Below, in pieces: positions 53,730-64,000 of a stretch of 64,000 nt of DNA. Each line of letters begins with the position of its first letter. Position 1 is the first letter of the stretch. The stretch is from Glebionis coronaria (Eukaryota > Streptophyta > Magnoliopsida > Asterales > Asteraceae): positions 22,779,224-22,843,223 of the forward strand of contig CM046876.1 of the NCBI GenBank assembly GCA_025667525.1. Reading direction: 5' to 3'. The translations under genes were made by a program, and so were the position numbers. The notes beneath the pieces are model-generated. The model searched no databases and was not told where the DNA came from. It was given only the letters and a program-made list of their open reading frames with translations.

Positions 53730-54125
53730 TGTTAGCCTCAAAATATTGAGCCAAACAAGAATGCTCGGTCATATGTTTATTATGTATCGTATTTTAGAAC
53801 GTTGTAATAGGTAGTATATTAGTCGTGTTACACGGGCTTAACTTTAGGCTAAAGTTCATTAATAAGTAACTAAAGCCCAAAAGGAAAGCCCGGCCCAAAC
53901 CATATAGTCCATTAAGAAGCCCGCATGTGGGTGGACTATATATACTACCCTCCTAGCATGTTAGGAGGGTTGGTGGTTCATTTTCTTTCTTAATCTAATA
54001 TTTCACAAGTTCACACACTTCTCTCTCTTTTCTCTCTCTAGTTTCTCTCTCTACAATTCATCTCATTTCTTCCTTTCTTTCTTCTTTAATTCGTATTATA
54101 TAATCATCACATATTAGGGACAACA
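53730..54125 (+). repeat. 3' LTR of element F
   Basis: 396 bp, differing from the 5' LTR at two positions (both transitions). Preceded by CATTGGGGGAGAT and followed by GAAGA. Confidence 0.96.
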
Positions 54126-54130
54126 GAAGA

Positions 54131-54620
54131 AAAATAAGATCTCACAGTTTTAACATGGTTTTAAGCACAAACCTTAAAACCTTTTATTGAATCAAGTTTA
54201 ATCTACTAAAACAAAAAACAAAGATCACAATAGCTACATTGTTGTGACCCTATTATCTATATTGATAATAGTTTTAAAAAAATAGATTAGGGTTATATGA
54301 TAATCAAGAACTAGATAGAGTATACTAAAATACACAGATGAAAAACCCAATATCCATACCAACTATGTGACTGCTAGGTTATAATAGGGAAAATAAAGCC
54401 GTTGATAAACGGTCCCTCACAATATTACACAATGAGTCCTTTCGCACGTATTCTTTTATGCTGATGGAGGATGTCTTTGGCCAACGTGTCAAAGTTAGTC
54501 CATGTCCTTCAAGTGACAATCTAAAGCAACTAGAAAGGGCTAAAATTGAAACACATATAACACAATAAGTCCCTGAAGGTTAGTATAGGTATTTATTTGT
54601 TTAGGTCCATAAATTAAACA
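54131..54620 (-). repeat. LTR remnant of an older copia element (element G)
   Basis: The inner edge at 54620 is inferred from a polypurine tract on the minus strand (TTAAGGGGGA, 54621-54630) next to a pol end. The LTR would begin TGTTTAATTTATGG in minus orientation. The outer part lies across the insertion of element F, left of 41980. Confidence 0.55.
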
Positions 54621-54900
54621 TCCCCCTTAATCAGATATCCATACAAGTTAACCGTCCACAGTTTCTCAACAAGATCATTATGATGCATTTTATCCAATCC
54701 CTTAGTAAGGATATCTGCAATTTGATTTGCATAATCCACCACCACGGTTTTCACAATACCATTAAGGAATTTTTTTCTCTCACAAAGTGCATATGATTTC
54801 AAGGTGTTTAGTTCATTCATGAAACATATGATTAACAACTATTTTAATAGCAAAATCACTATTACAGAAAAGGCTAACAGGTAAAAGATTAAATCTAATT
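54614..54900 (-). pseudogene. copia RNase H C-terminal remnant (element G)
   Basis: The minus strand reads LPVSLFCNSDFAIKIVVNHM, then FHE, a stop, TKHLE, and further VDYANQIADILTKGLDKMHH and DLVEKLWTVNLYGY, the conserved copia RNase H tail (family form: FHERTKHLE and ADILTK). Upstream of about 54900 similarity ends in AT-rich repeats. It is a truncated and decayed pol end. Confidence 0.85.
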
Positions 54901-55270
54901 TAATTAACTAAAAACCTTACTATTTAAAAATTTAAAACTAATTTAAACTATATTTAAAACTATTTAAAGAAATGTGAAAGCTATTTTAAATTGAAGAAAT
55001 TATATTTAAAACTTATTTAAACAAATGTGAAAACTAATTTAAACTAATTTAAAACTAATTTGAAACTAAACAAAATTAATTAAACTAATTTAAAAAAACT
55101 AATTTTAAATTTCTAAAAGTAATTAAAATATTTTTATTTTTTTAAAACTTTATAAAAGAAAATATAAAGAAAACTTTTTGATTAAAATTAATAAAACTAA
55201 AACTTGTATTAAAACTATTTAATTGAAACTGACAGCTATTTATAACCCTATATTAATTAAACGGAGTGGA
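54880..55270. repeat. AT-rich repeats of TTTAAACTAATTTAAAACT
   Basis: Low-complexity run of AAACTAATTT / AAACTATTTAAA words without coding capacity. Confidence 0.6.
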
Positions 55271-55282
55271 TTAAAACACAAA

Positions 55283-55355
55283 TATAGGACTAGACGAGAT
55301 GGTAAGACGTAGGACTAATAAACTAGAGGTCCAGGGATCGAGTCTGGAGATTGAC
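55283..55355 (+). other. tRNA-like sequence, possible SINE head or tRNA pseudogene
   Basis: TAGACGAGATGG (55291-55302) matches the Pol III A box at 10 of 12 positions and GGATCGAGTCT (55335-55345) matches the B box at 10 of 11, with about 33 bp between them, as in tRNAs. It is followed shortly by T-runs. The acceptor stem does not close convincingly, so a functional tRNA is unlikely. Confidence 0.5.
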
Positions 55356-57720
55356 AATTTTTTTGCTATATAATTTTTTTGGAATTTTTGGAGCAAACAT
55401 ATCAATTGTATCTGTTGCTCTATGCAGCAAAATCAGCAAATCAAAAAGATCAAATAAGCACTGCAGCTAACAACAAATACAGTCTAAAACGCAAAAAAAA
55501 ACTAAAAAGTCTAACAATAAGCGAATATTCCTTAAACTAAATCAACAAAAACTGATAAGCACAGATTACCAAATCAGCAAATAACAATTCTAAACTTACA
55601 ACAAATTAAATAAGCTAGGAATAAGCAAAGCTAGATAAAACGCAATCAAATAAGCTATAAGTCCTACTAAACAAATCCAAATAGTACGCAATCCAGATAT
55701 AAGCAAAACTTCAAACACAAACACAAATCTATTCAGCTACTCAAACTCAAACTCAAACAAATCAAACACTAGCAGATCTAAACAAACACAAATCCAAACA
55801 GTAATATATCTTAAACAAAACTTACTAAACAGAAACTTAAACTATCAGGCAGACTAAATAAAACCAATAGTTAAGCAAGCTAAAACTGAAAACGATTTAT
55901 TAAACATAAACTCAAGGAAATCAACTTATTCAGAATAAACAAAACAGATCATAATCCAAATAACATAAACAGATTAATAAACTTAAACAGATAATAACAA
56001 AAATCCTATTAAATCTAAAACTATTAAAATAAAAGAGGGGAGAACCTGATGATGAAATCTTTGCGACGAAGAGGTGCGCTGAGCACTCTTATAAACCGAA
56101 TACGAACACCTCCTTACCAAAAAATCAACATCAACTCGAACCAAGAACATAAACCCAATCGAACCAAATTTATTTAACTTCCCAGTAGGGGAAATTAATT
56201 TACCACTTCTATTTTTACTTTAATTAATCCAAAATCAGAATAATAGAGAAATTGCAATTAACTTTAATAAAATAAAATAAACACGAATTTATTTAAAACG
56301 AACTTTTCATTAACATTAAAAGATTACAATACTGGAAAAAAGGAAAATTACATTTAACCTATCATCTATTTTGCATAAATTAAAATTAAAAATAAAAATA
56401 AGGCACACCATTACAGAATATTGATGGGGTTTTTATAGGCAAACCCCAAGCCTTGGTTGAGGTGGTTTGTTGAGGCTGAAATCTATCTTGGCCATCCAAT
56501 CTTCTTTCTTCATTATCTTTCATCATCTATGGCTGAAAATAAGTCTTGATTCACACGGATCGCCCTCGTGGCAATTTTGTGCTTCTTGTGCTTCTTGAAA
56601 GCTGAAGTGGACTGATCTTATTGGAGGATTTGGTGGTGGAGACGTGTGGGAACCAATCAAAAGAAGGGAAAGGGCCACGTCAGGATGAGGACCACTTTCT
56701 TGATTCCACCATGGACTTCCGAAAAACCTGGGGAATTAATTTCAAAACGTGTGAATCACACGAGTTTCATAAAAGCCCCAATTTCTTGGTGTAATTTAGT
56801 GACTAGGGTAAATTAGGATTTGAGATTGGGTAAAAAGGAGATGGGGGAGGCTGCGTTTTTGTTTTGGGAGAGAGAGAGAGTGGTTTCTTGTTTGTATCGT
56901 AATTGTGTGTGGGTAAGAGTGAATAATGGTGGGTGGGTAAATATTTAACAAAACATGTGAGGGTTGACCAAGCCAAGAGTTTAAGAACTTTTTTTTAACC
57001 GTTCCTTTCTTTTGCAAATGGGCTTGGCTGAGATCTCAACCCAATGCAAAACACTCCATCGTTATATTAATTTGGGCCTTGGACATTTTGGACCCAAAAT
57101 TCATTCGTTTAAAAACTTGTAAATGGGCTAGGAATTAAGTTTTGACCCAAAAGGTATAAAACTCCCCATTAATGGGCTTAAAAGCCCATTAAGCATATGT
57201 GGGTCCCACAAAGCCCAAATATCTTTCATAAGGTTAAATCCACTTAAAACGAGCTCGATTTCGGCTTCCTTGATTTTTCTTTTGAACTCGTGTCGAATTT
57301 GTCGGTTTTCGTGATCTTTGGCACACTTTTGGTTCTTTAACTTTGTCTTCGTCTCTTTCTTGGACTTTTCTTCAACATTTGACCGTGAAATCCCGTGTTT
57401 TCTTTCCTTTTGATCATTTGTACCTATTTCACACAAAAACACAAAACCACGCGTAATTCCGACTTTTACGATATTAAACACATGATTAGGTCTTGTTTTT
57501 CCTTGATTTTAGTGGCAAAAGGATAAGTGTTTATACACTTATTACAGTTCAAAGGTTTCAAAGTTGTGGACTTCAATTAGCGTGTTTGATACATGAGGTT
57601 GAAGTATGGTTCTCTGTATAAAGATTGATAAGTATAATCAATCTGGCACATTCATTTGTTCGTAAGTATACTGCTTCAAAGTACTATGGTGATATATAAA
57701 AAGGATATACACACAACGAG
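55356..57720. other. gene-free repeat-like DNA
   Basis: 55390-56040 is A-rich with recurring AACAAATC and CTAAACA words. 56400-57480 is more complex and has the look of an old retrotransposon interior, but no domain could be read. Minus frames at 56796-57017 and 57128-57481 are unidentified (the latter is Lys/Glu-rich). A GAGAGAGAGAG microsatellite lies near 56868. Confidence 0.4.
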
Positions 57721-58382
57721 TTTATAATTATATTTTCTATATCATTAAATAGGTATCCGGGCAACGCACGGGTATTGTACTCGCTACAATTTACTTACTA
57801 AAAGTTTTGTTTACTAATAAAATTTATAATAATTTAAGTCAATATAACCTTTCTTTAATAAAACACAATGCATATAAAAGTAAGAAAAAATATTTGTTTA
57901 CTTTTTTCCCTACTCAAAAAAGAGTCATTAAAAGTTTTACACTTTTGCTTACTCAAAGTAATGACCTTTATTGCTCCCCTCTATTACTTACTCTTTTTCT
58001 TAAGAGTAGGAGTTGATAAAAATTAACTTTTGATAAACTCTTTTTTAGTTGAAATTAATAAAAAAATATTTTTGCTTACTCAATATTAAGTAAGTATAAA
58101 CTTTTAGTAGTTCATCTATTACTTACTTTTTCACATTTAATTTAGTAAGCAAATGTTCTAAATTTTGTAGTGACTAGTTAAGTTATTGTAGTAGGTTGCT
58201 AAAAAAAATTAGCTCACATAGGTTGCAAGTTTTATTGTGGTACTTACTTTAAATGGAATACTCCTATGCCCCATCTAGATTTTTTTCCTAAACTGTTATA
58301 TATTTGTCCCCTTCGAATTCATTGTGGTTCAACCAAATCATCTCTCTCATTTTTTCAGATTTCATTTAGTGAGCGTTACACA
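57721..58382 (+). promoter_or_regulatory. GH3 upstream region
   Basis: TTATATATTT at 58296-58305 is the best TATA candidate, about 80 bp from the ATG at 58383. I saw no canonical TGTCTC auxin element in the proximal 300 bp of the plus strand. AT-rich direct repeats (TTACTCAAAGTAA / TTACTCAATATTAAG) occupy 57900-58140. Confidence 0.45.
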
Positions 58383-61300
58383 ATGGAATTAAGTCATGTA
58401 ACAAGCTCAAGTGACGATATGATGAATTGGTTTGAAGAAGTGTCGATGAATGCAGAGAAAGTTCAAACAGAAACACTAAAGAAGATCCTTGAAGTGAATC
58501 ATGGGGTTGAGTATTTGCAGAAATGGCTAGGAAATATCGATGATTTCGGTAACATGGATGGAGAAGAATTGGAGTCGCTCTATGTATCGAAAGTTCCATT
58601 GGCTTCCCATGCCGATTTGGAACCTTATATACAGAAGCTTGCTGATGGAGATACTTCCCCTTTACTCACTAAACAACCCATCACCACTCTCTCCTTAAGG
58701 TATAACCTACTAAACCATAACCCTAGTTTAGATATTTTTTGATTAGGTTAACAGTTAGTATACTTGGATTTGTATTAGGGTTTTCTAATCCTGTTTTCGA
58801 TTTGCATAGCTCTGGAACAACTAAAGGAAGACAAAAGTATATTCCCTTCACTTCCCATAACTCCAAGACCACTCTTCAAATCTTCAAGTTGGCTGCAGCT
58901 TATAGATCAAGGTCTCTCTTCTCTCTGGTCTATTTGTTTGTGTTAGCATAGACGTAATTTAAACAAATATAAGTAAAGTCCTCCCCGATTTCCCCCGTAT
59001 GTAGTCCAACGTCCGTCGTCCATACTGAGAAGTGAGAACTCACCCCCAAGTGTTTTCTAAATAGCGCTATGATAAGGCAGTTAAATGAATATTGTATAAG
59101 ATAAGGTGGAGAAATTTAGAGCACACAAAATAATACAACAATTATTTCTCTAGGTTTTCTCGGTCTCACTTTGTCCATAAAAAAACCATTTTTACCTTGC
59201 CATATATCCTTGTGAAAAAATGCATACCTTTGAAAATGACTAACAATGGTAGCGTATATAACTACGTCACGTACGTTAGCGAATTTCACAAAACCATTTT
59301 TACCTTACCGTATATATCCTTGTGATAATTTTCTTGGTGTCACTTTGAAAAAAATACTAACGATGGTAGCGCATGTCGGAAAAAGGACTAAAAATGTCAC
59401 TTACGTTAGCGAATTTTATAAAATTAACCGATATAGTTGGTTATAAGTAAAAATGTGATCATATAAGTACGAAAAGTTATAATTTAAATAATTCTTTAAA
59501 TATACATATTATATTTTTTTAAAAGAAAATATACATATTAATTATACATATTATATGAATATATTAAAAAAAAAAAATATAACTATTTAATACCTTAAAC
59601 TCTTAAAACATCATCATCACACTTGAAGGTATGAATAGTTGTTTCAAGATTATCGCACTTAAAATTGTTCAAATCTAAATGCTTTAATGTGTGAAAATAT
59701 ATTTTAATAATAACTGTAAAAATTAGTACTGTAGACAATATCTTTTTTGCAGTGAATCCTTGGACCTAATATTATAAACTTTTGAATTTTATACCTAATA
59801 AGGCACATCATGCAACTTTGTATAAACTCACATCTTTAGATTCTTATTGAATATGAGATATATCAGTTTTATTTTCTTTCCTAAATTTAAACACATAAAC
59901 GTCCATTTATCTCTCTCTCTCTCGTCTATGAAGTTTTATAAACTACTTTAACATTCATGTCATCTTGGACAACGTTCATTATCTTCCTTCAAAGATCGAT
60001 ACTCTTATCAACTTTATTTTGAGTGTTCTTCGTGACAATGCTCTTATTTTCTTTGACGCACGCATTTGAATTAAACTAACAAGAAGCTAGAACGGGATAC
60101 AATCCTTGTATAGAGAGTTACATTGTATGCATATGTTTTTATAAATCAATTTGATGATTTTGTTTAAAGGGTATATCCTACAAGAGAAGGAGGAAAGATT
60201 CTTGAGTTTATTTACGGCAACAAACCTTCCGAAACAAAGGGTGGTTTATTAGCTGGAACAGCCACAAGTCATTACTTCGCAAGCCAAGAGTTCAAACTCA
60301 AGCAACAACAGACTAAATCATACACTTGTAGCCCCCGAGAGGTCATCTTGTGTGGCGACTACAAGCAATCTACGTATTGTCACTTCCTTCTCGGACTGTT
60401 TTACTCTCCTCAAGTCGAAATCATCACATCCACTTTTGCATATTCCATCATTCAAGCACTTAACCTATTCCAAGAGTATTGGAAAGACATATGCAATGAC
60501 CTTTCTAGTGGAACCTTAAGTTCTAGAATCACGCTCCCGTGTGTCAGGAAATCGGTCGTTGACTTGATCAAACCTGATTTTTGCCTAGCAAAGTGTCTTA
60601 GATCAAAATGCGAGGAGTTGGAACAATCAGGATGGTACGGTTTGATCCCAAAGTTGTGGCCAAATGCAAAATATGTCTACTCCATCATGACGGGATCAAT
60701 GCTACCATACATGGATAAACTAAAGCATTACTCAGGGGACCATTTACCATTGGTGAGCGCTGAATACGGGTCCACGGAGAGTTGGATCGGTGTGAACATG
60801 GACCCGTCATTTAATGCTCAGGATGTGACATTCGCTGTGGTTCCAACATTTTCTTACTTTGAATTCATACCATTGCACCTTCAGCATCATAAAGCTTGTG
60901 ATCATATGGCTGCTGCTGGTGAACAAGACTACCTAGAAGATGATCCTGTGCCATTATCGAAGGTCGAGGTTGGGAAACACTACGAAATTGTTCTTACGAC
61001 CTTCACAGGTAATTAAATTCTACCTAAGCTCGTCATGTATACATTAGATAAAAAGTTACCATTGCACCTTTGATGGAATTTTGCTTCTAGGTGCAAAATT
61101 TAATCAAGATACCCAAATTTTCTAAATACATGTCTGGCCAATAAGAATGTTTTAAGTTATTGCTTAATAAGTATAAAGTGGTTTTTCATATAATTAACTT
61201 TATAATTCAAAAAAAATTGTGAAACAGCTTATTACTCGTTTGTCTTCCAGAGTTATGTATGTAGATTGTTTATAACTTATTTTTATTAGGGCATTAAGAA

Positions 61301-63463
61301 ATAGTATAAAAGAAACATTTCTATTCTAATATCAATTTTAATAGACAATTGTACTTTTTTTTTTCTAAAAAATGTGTGAGTTTAATCCATTAACTAAAAG
61401 AATTTGGTCAAATTTTTTTAAATTTTGCTTTTCAAAAAACCTATGTGTCTATTTTTTTAAACAAAAACAGAAACATGCGTTCCCAAGGATCGTGTAAATC
61501 ACAAGAATTTCGTACCGTAGTATATAACTTTTGTAAAAAAAAATCTGATTTTCACTTAAATAAACCAAATATATAAAAATTCCTTGTTAAATATTACTCC
61601 ATCCGTCACAAAATTATTGTCCCCGCCAAAAAACACACAGTTTAAGAAAAGTACCACATTTTCAACTTTCTCAATTTACTTTTTGCCGAAAGACAGTTTT
61701 ACCCTTAACCAATTAAATTGGAACCTTTTTAAAGTTTGTAATTATGATTTCAATTAAGGGTAATCTATTAATCTTGATCTAAAATTCATACCTATTTTTA
61801 GAAGTTTTGAAAGTGAACAATTAATTTGAGACATATTAAAAAGGAAACGTAGACTATAATTTTGGGACGGAAAGAGTACTAGTTAGTTTATTTTTATTAA
61901 TTTTCTTTGCTCCTTTGCATTTATAGAAAGAGTAATGTTATACTCACAAAAATTTCATAAAATTATGATAATTTGACAACTTAATAGGAAGGGTAAAAAC
62001 GAGGAAATAAAAACAATGATACGATATGATTGTACTAAAATTCATGTCAAGTCATTGGGTAAATTTATTTTTGTAAAATCTTATAGAAATGAATCTACAC
62101 CAATTAAAAGTTGTCCTCCATATTTATTTTTGTAAAAGTTTTCTTATTACCATAAAATAATATAACTCAAATTCTCGTATACTATCAAATGTTTGACATG
62201 CAAGTATACAACTGTTAAAAAAAGCTACTAATGCTTCATACGTACATTTATGTATTGCACGTGAATAGAGGCATTGCATGTTAATTCAATTATTAATTTC
62301 TGAAATATTTTGGTCCCCCATATACAGTTTTGTACCTTACCGAAAATAACTAGCCACTACCAACTGGTCCCGGCTACTTATAATATGCCTGATTTTTTCA
62401 ATTATAAGAGCACAGGGTACGGGTAGAAATACCCCGCGTTGTGCGAAAACGCGACACGAAAACGCGAGAAACCACACTTCTGCTCGCGTTTTCGTGTCTC
62501 GCGCTGAGGAAACGGCGCGCGCGTTTTCGCACGAAAACGTGAGACCACGCACGAAAACGCGAGACACGAAAACGCGTTTTCGTGTCTCGCGCCGGTCTCG
62601 CGTTTTCGTGTCTCGCGTTTTCGTGCATAATTTTTTATTTTTTTTGAAAAGTGGGCCCAATGTGTACTCCATGGCTCAAGCCAACCAAGGAGCGTCAAAA
62701 TGTGGCGTTTTCGTGTTTGTGGTGTTGTGGGATCATTTACCCATCACTCACCATACCCCTGAAAATTCTAGTGTTTTCCCACGTCTCAGCACGAAAACAC
62801 CAAACCATACCTTGTGCTCTAAAGGCAAGGATACACATACCACCTAGATTACCATATACCTTTTATGTTTATGTGGGATAGGGGTCTTTCTAATAGCACC
62901 CTAATTATAATCTTAATGTTTCTTCAGGTCTTTACAGATATAGGTTAGGGGATGTGGTTGAAATAGCTGGTTTTTACAAAACAACTCCAAAACTTAGGTT
63001 TTTATACAGACGAGAGCTCATTTTAACCGTCAATATTGACAAGAACACCGAAAAAGACCTTCAACTAGCAGTCGAGAATGGTTCTCAACCACTCACTGAG
63101 GCTCGAGTTGAGCTAGTCGATTTCACGAGCCATGCCAACATCAAGAATCATCCTGGCCACTATGTAGTGTATTGGGAAATCAAAGGTGAAGCTAGCGAGG
63201 AGATATTAGTTCAATGTTGCAAGAAAATGGATGCATCATTTGCGGACTATGGCTACATTGTCTCGAGGAAAAACAACTCAATTGGGCCTTTGGAGCTTCG
63301 TATCGTGGAACAAGGCACCTTCAAAAAGATCATGCAGCATTACATTCGAAATGGTGCAACGATGAGCCAGTTTAAGACTCCAAGGTGCACGTCTAATCAT
63401 ATGTTGTTAGATATCTTAGATCAATGTACTATCAGGAGCATACGCGGCAGTGCTTACGAGTAA
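58383..63463 (+). CDS. GH3.10: GH3 family acyl-acid amido synthetase (GH3.10/DFL2-like)
   Basis: Four exons with GT-AG borders (58383-58699, 58810-58911, 60170-61008, 62928-63463) join in phase to 597 residues, normal for GH3 enzymes. These adenylate an acyl acid such as a jasmonate or auxin with ATP and couple it to an amino acid in the cytosol. The three nucleotide-binding motifs are present: SSGTTKGRQK (about 106-115, spanning the exon 1/2 junction), EYGSTES (about 338-344) and YRYRLGDVV (about 422-430). SHADLEPYIQ, EGGKILEFIYG and the C-terminal FKTPRC are typical. The overall wording resembles Arabidopsis GH3.10 more than JAR1 or the IAA-conjugating group II; this is from memory and needs a tree. 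An in-frame upstream ATG at 58266 lies upstream of the TATA box and was not used. The gene looks intact. Confidence 0.93.
59150..59425 (+). repeat. tandem duplication in GH3 intron 2
   Basis: Two copies of about 115-125 bp share AAAACCATTTTTACCTT, ATATCCTTGTGA, ATGGTAGCG and ACGTTAGCGAATTT. They lie inside the 1.26-kb intron 58912-60169. Confidence 0.7.
61597..61876. mobile_element. Stowaway-type MITE in GH3 intron 3, 280 bp
   Basis: CTCCATCCGTCACAAAATTA at the left and, inverted, CTCTTTCCGTCCCAAAATTA at the right are classical Stowaway termini. TA flanks both sides (61595-61596 and 61877-61878). Confidence 0.9.
62408..62819. mobile_element. PIF/Harbinger-like MITE in GH3 intron 3 with CACGAAAACGCG repeats, 412 bp
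   Basis: GAGCACAGGGTACGG and, inverted, GAGCACAAGGTATGG are the ends, each flanked by TAA (62405-62407 and 62820-62822), the 3-bp target size of Harbinger/Tourist elements. The left half (62440-62630) is an extraordinary run of CACGAAAACGCGAGA and its complement, forming nested palindromes. The open frames here on both strands are artefacts of this repeat. Confidence 0.78.
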
Positions 63464-64000
63464 TTTATAATGCGAATGTCTACATTCACCTCCCTGTATC
63501 TAGCCAGGGGATTCGGTTTCGTTGTTGTCGTTGTCGTTGTCGTTTAAGGAAAATAAAAAAACTCATGCATGTTTGTACCCGAGTGTCATTCCGGCCACTA
63601 AATACTAATGTACGTAATTTGAATTGTGCCATCATATTCACGTATTGCGTTTAGGTCGAGTTCAAAAATCACCCACAAACACATTTGTCTTTTGTTCACG
63701 TTTTTCTTTTCACTTTAAAAAGTATAAATTTTATTTTTAAAATATTCATACTTAAAACAAAAAGTTGTAAATAGTGTAAAGCGTATGAATATTTTATATT
63801 ATTTATAACCTTTTCTGAATAGCGGCACAAAATTTTTATAAATTAATATTTGTATAGCGAGTTTAAAAAATAAAGCAATATTTTAATTTAAATTTAAAAC
63901 AAAATCGGTTAATATTTACTCAAGATTTTTTCTCATATTAAAATTACTAAACTGAAGTCTACTAAATAGCCCAAAACTAGTAAATAAACCAAATTCTTGT
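63464..64000. other. GH3 3' flank
   Basis: AT-rich downstream sequence with a (TTGTCG)n microsatellite near 63518-63545. Candidate polyadenylation signals are diffuse, and no second gene is seen before the window end. Confidence 0.45.

Larger units (their letters stand above)
41985..54125 (+). mobile_element. young full-length Ty1/copia retrotransposon, 12.1 kb (element F)
   Basis: LTRs of 396 bp (41985-42380 and 53730-54125) differ at only two sites by hand comparison and are flanked by a perfect 5-bp duplication GAAGA (41980-41984 and 54126-54130). The order is a primer-binding site, a 1-kb repeat-rich leader, gag, coiled-coil segments, protease, integrase, RT and RNase H ending at 51165. 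A 2.5-kb non-coding tail and a GGGGGAG polypurine tract precede the 3' LTR. The insertion is recent, yet gag-pol has several frameshifts and stops. It sits inside the LTR of an older copia element. Confidence 0.96.

Noticed and set aside
58266..58382. Upstream in-frame extension of the GH3 protein from ATG 58266
   Set aside because: That ATG lies upstream of the TATA-like box at 58296, and family proteins start close to the ATG at 58383.
62337..62847. Several overlapping Arg/Thr-rich open frames on both strands
   Set aside because: They arise from the CACGAAAACGCG palindromic repeat inside a MITE in a GH3 intron; repeat-driven frames are expected there.

Overview
This window is plant nuclear DNA. 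The evidence is spliced plant gene families (an Lhcb light-harvesting gene, a GH3 amido synthetase, group III WRKY, TIR-type resistance and kinesin remnants), several generations of nested LTR retrotransposons, a LINE, MULE elements and many MITEs. It is AT-rich and dominated by repeats. The Ty1/copia families look like those common in Asteraceae (daisy family), but that placement is inference.

Layout. 1-7875: a minus-strand copia element (LTR 4393-4909, running off the left edge), next to the 5' part of another minus-strand LTR element full of short tandem repeats, then a decayed copia gag. 7892-12602: a non-autonomous MULE with a 9-bp target duplication, several MITEs and a kinesin motor remnant. 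13130-20249: a copia element lacking gag, split by a non-autonomous LTR element (16332-19572). 20872-26434: a 5.5-kb MULE-like unit with roughly 0.3-kb terminal inverted repeats and an exact 9-bp target duplication. It encloses an intact Lhcb1 gene, a second Lhcb1 5' end with its promoter, a GDSL-lipase remnant and a coiled-coil exon. 29720-34714: a probable solo LTR, a 5'-truncated LINE, a hAT-like MITE and a TA-flanked MITE. 35048-40620: a broken group III WRKY gene followed 165 bp later by a broken TIR domain, which is itself interrupted by a MITE and a 3-kb LTR element. 41985-54125: a young 12.1-kb copia element with LTRs differing at 2 of 396 sites but with a broken pol, inserted in an older copia LTR. 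58383-63463: an apparently intact four-exon GH3 gene with two MITEs in intron 3.

How it fits together. Only two loci look like functional host genes: LHCB1 (antenna protein of photosystem II) and GH3 (acyl-acid amido synthetase). Most of the rest is a record of insertions that can be ordered by nesting. The strongest candidate for something new is the intact photosynthesis gene carried inside a transposon-like unit. Second is a decamer family (TGTCARCGYT) shared by the LTRs and internal regions of two otherwise different retrotransposons.
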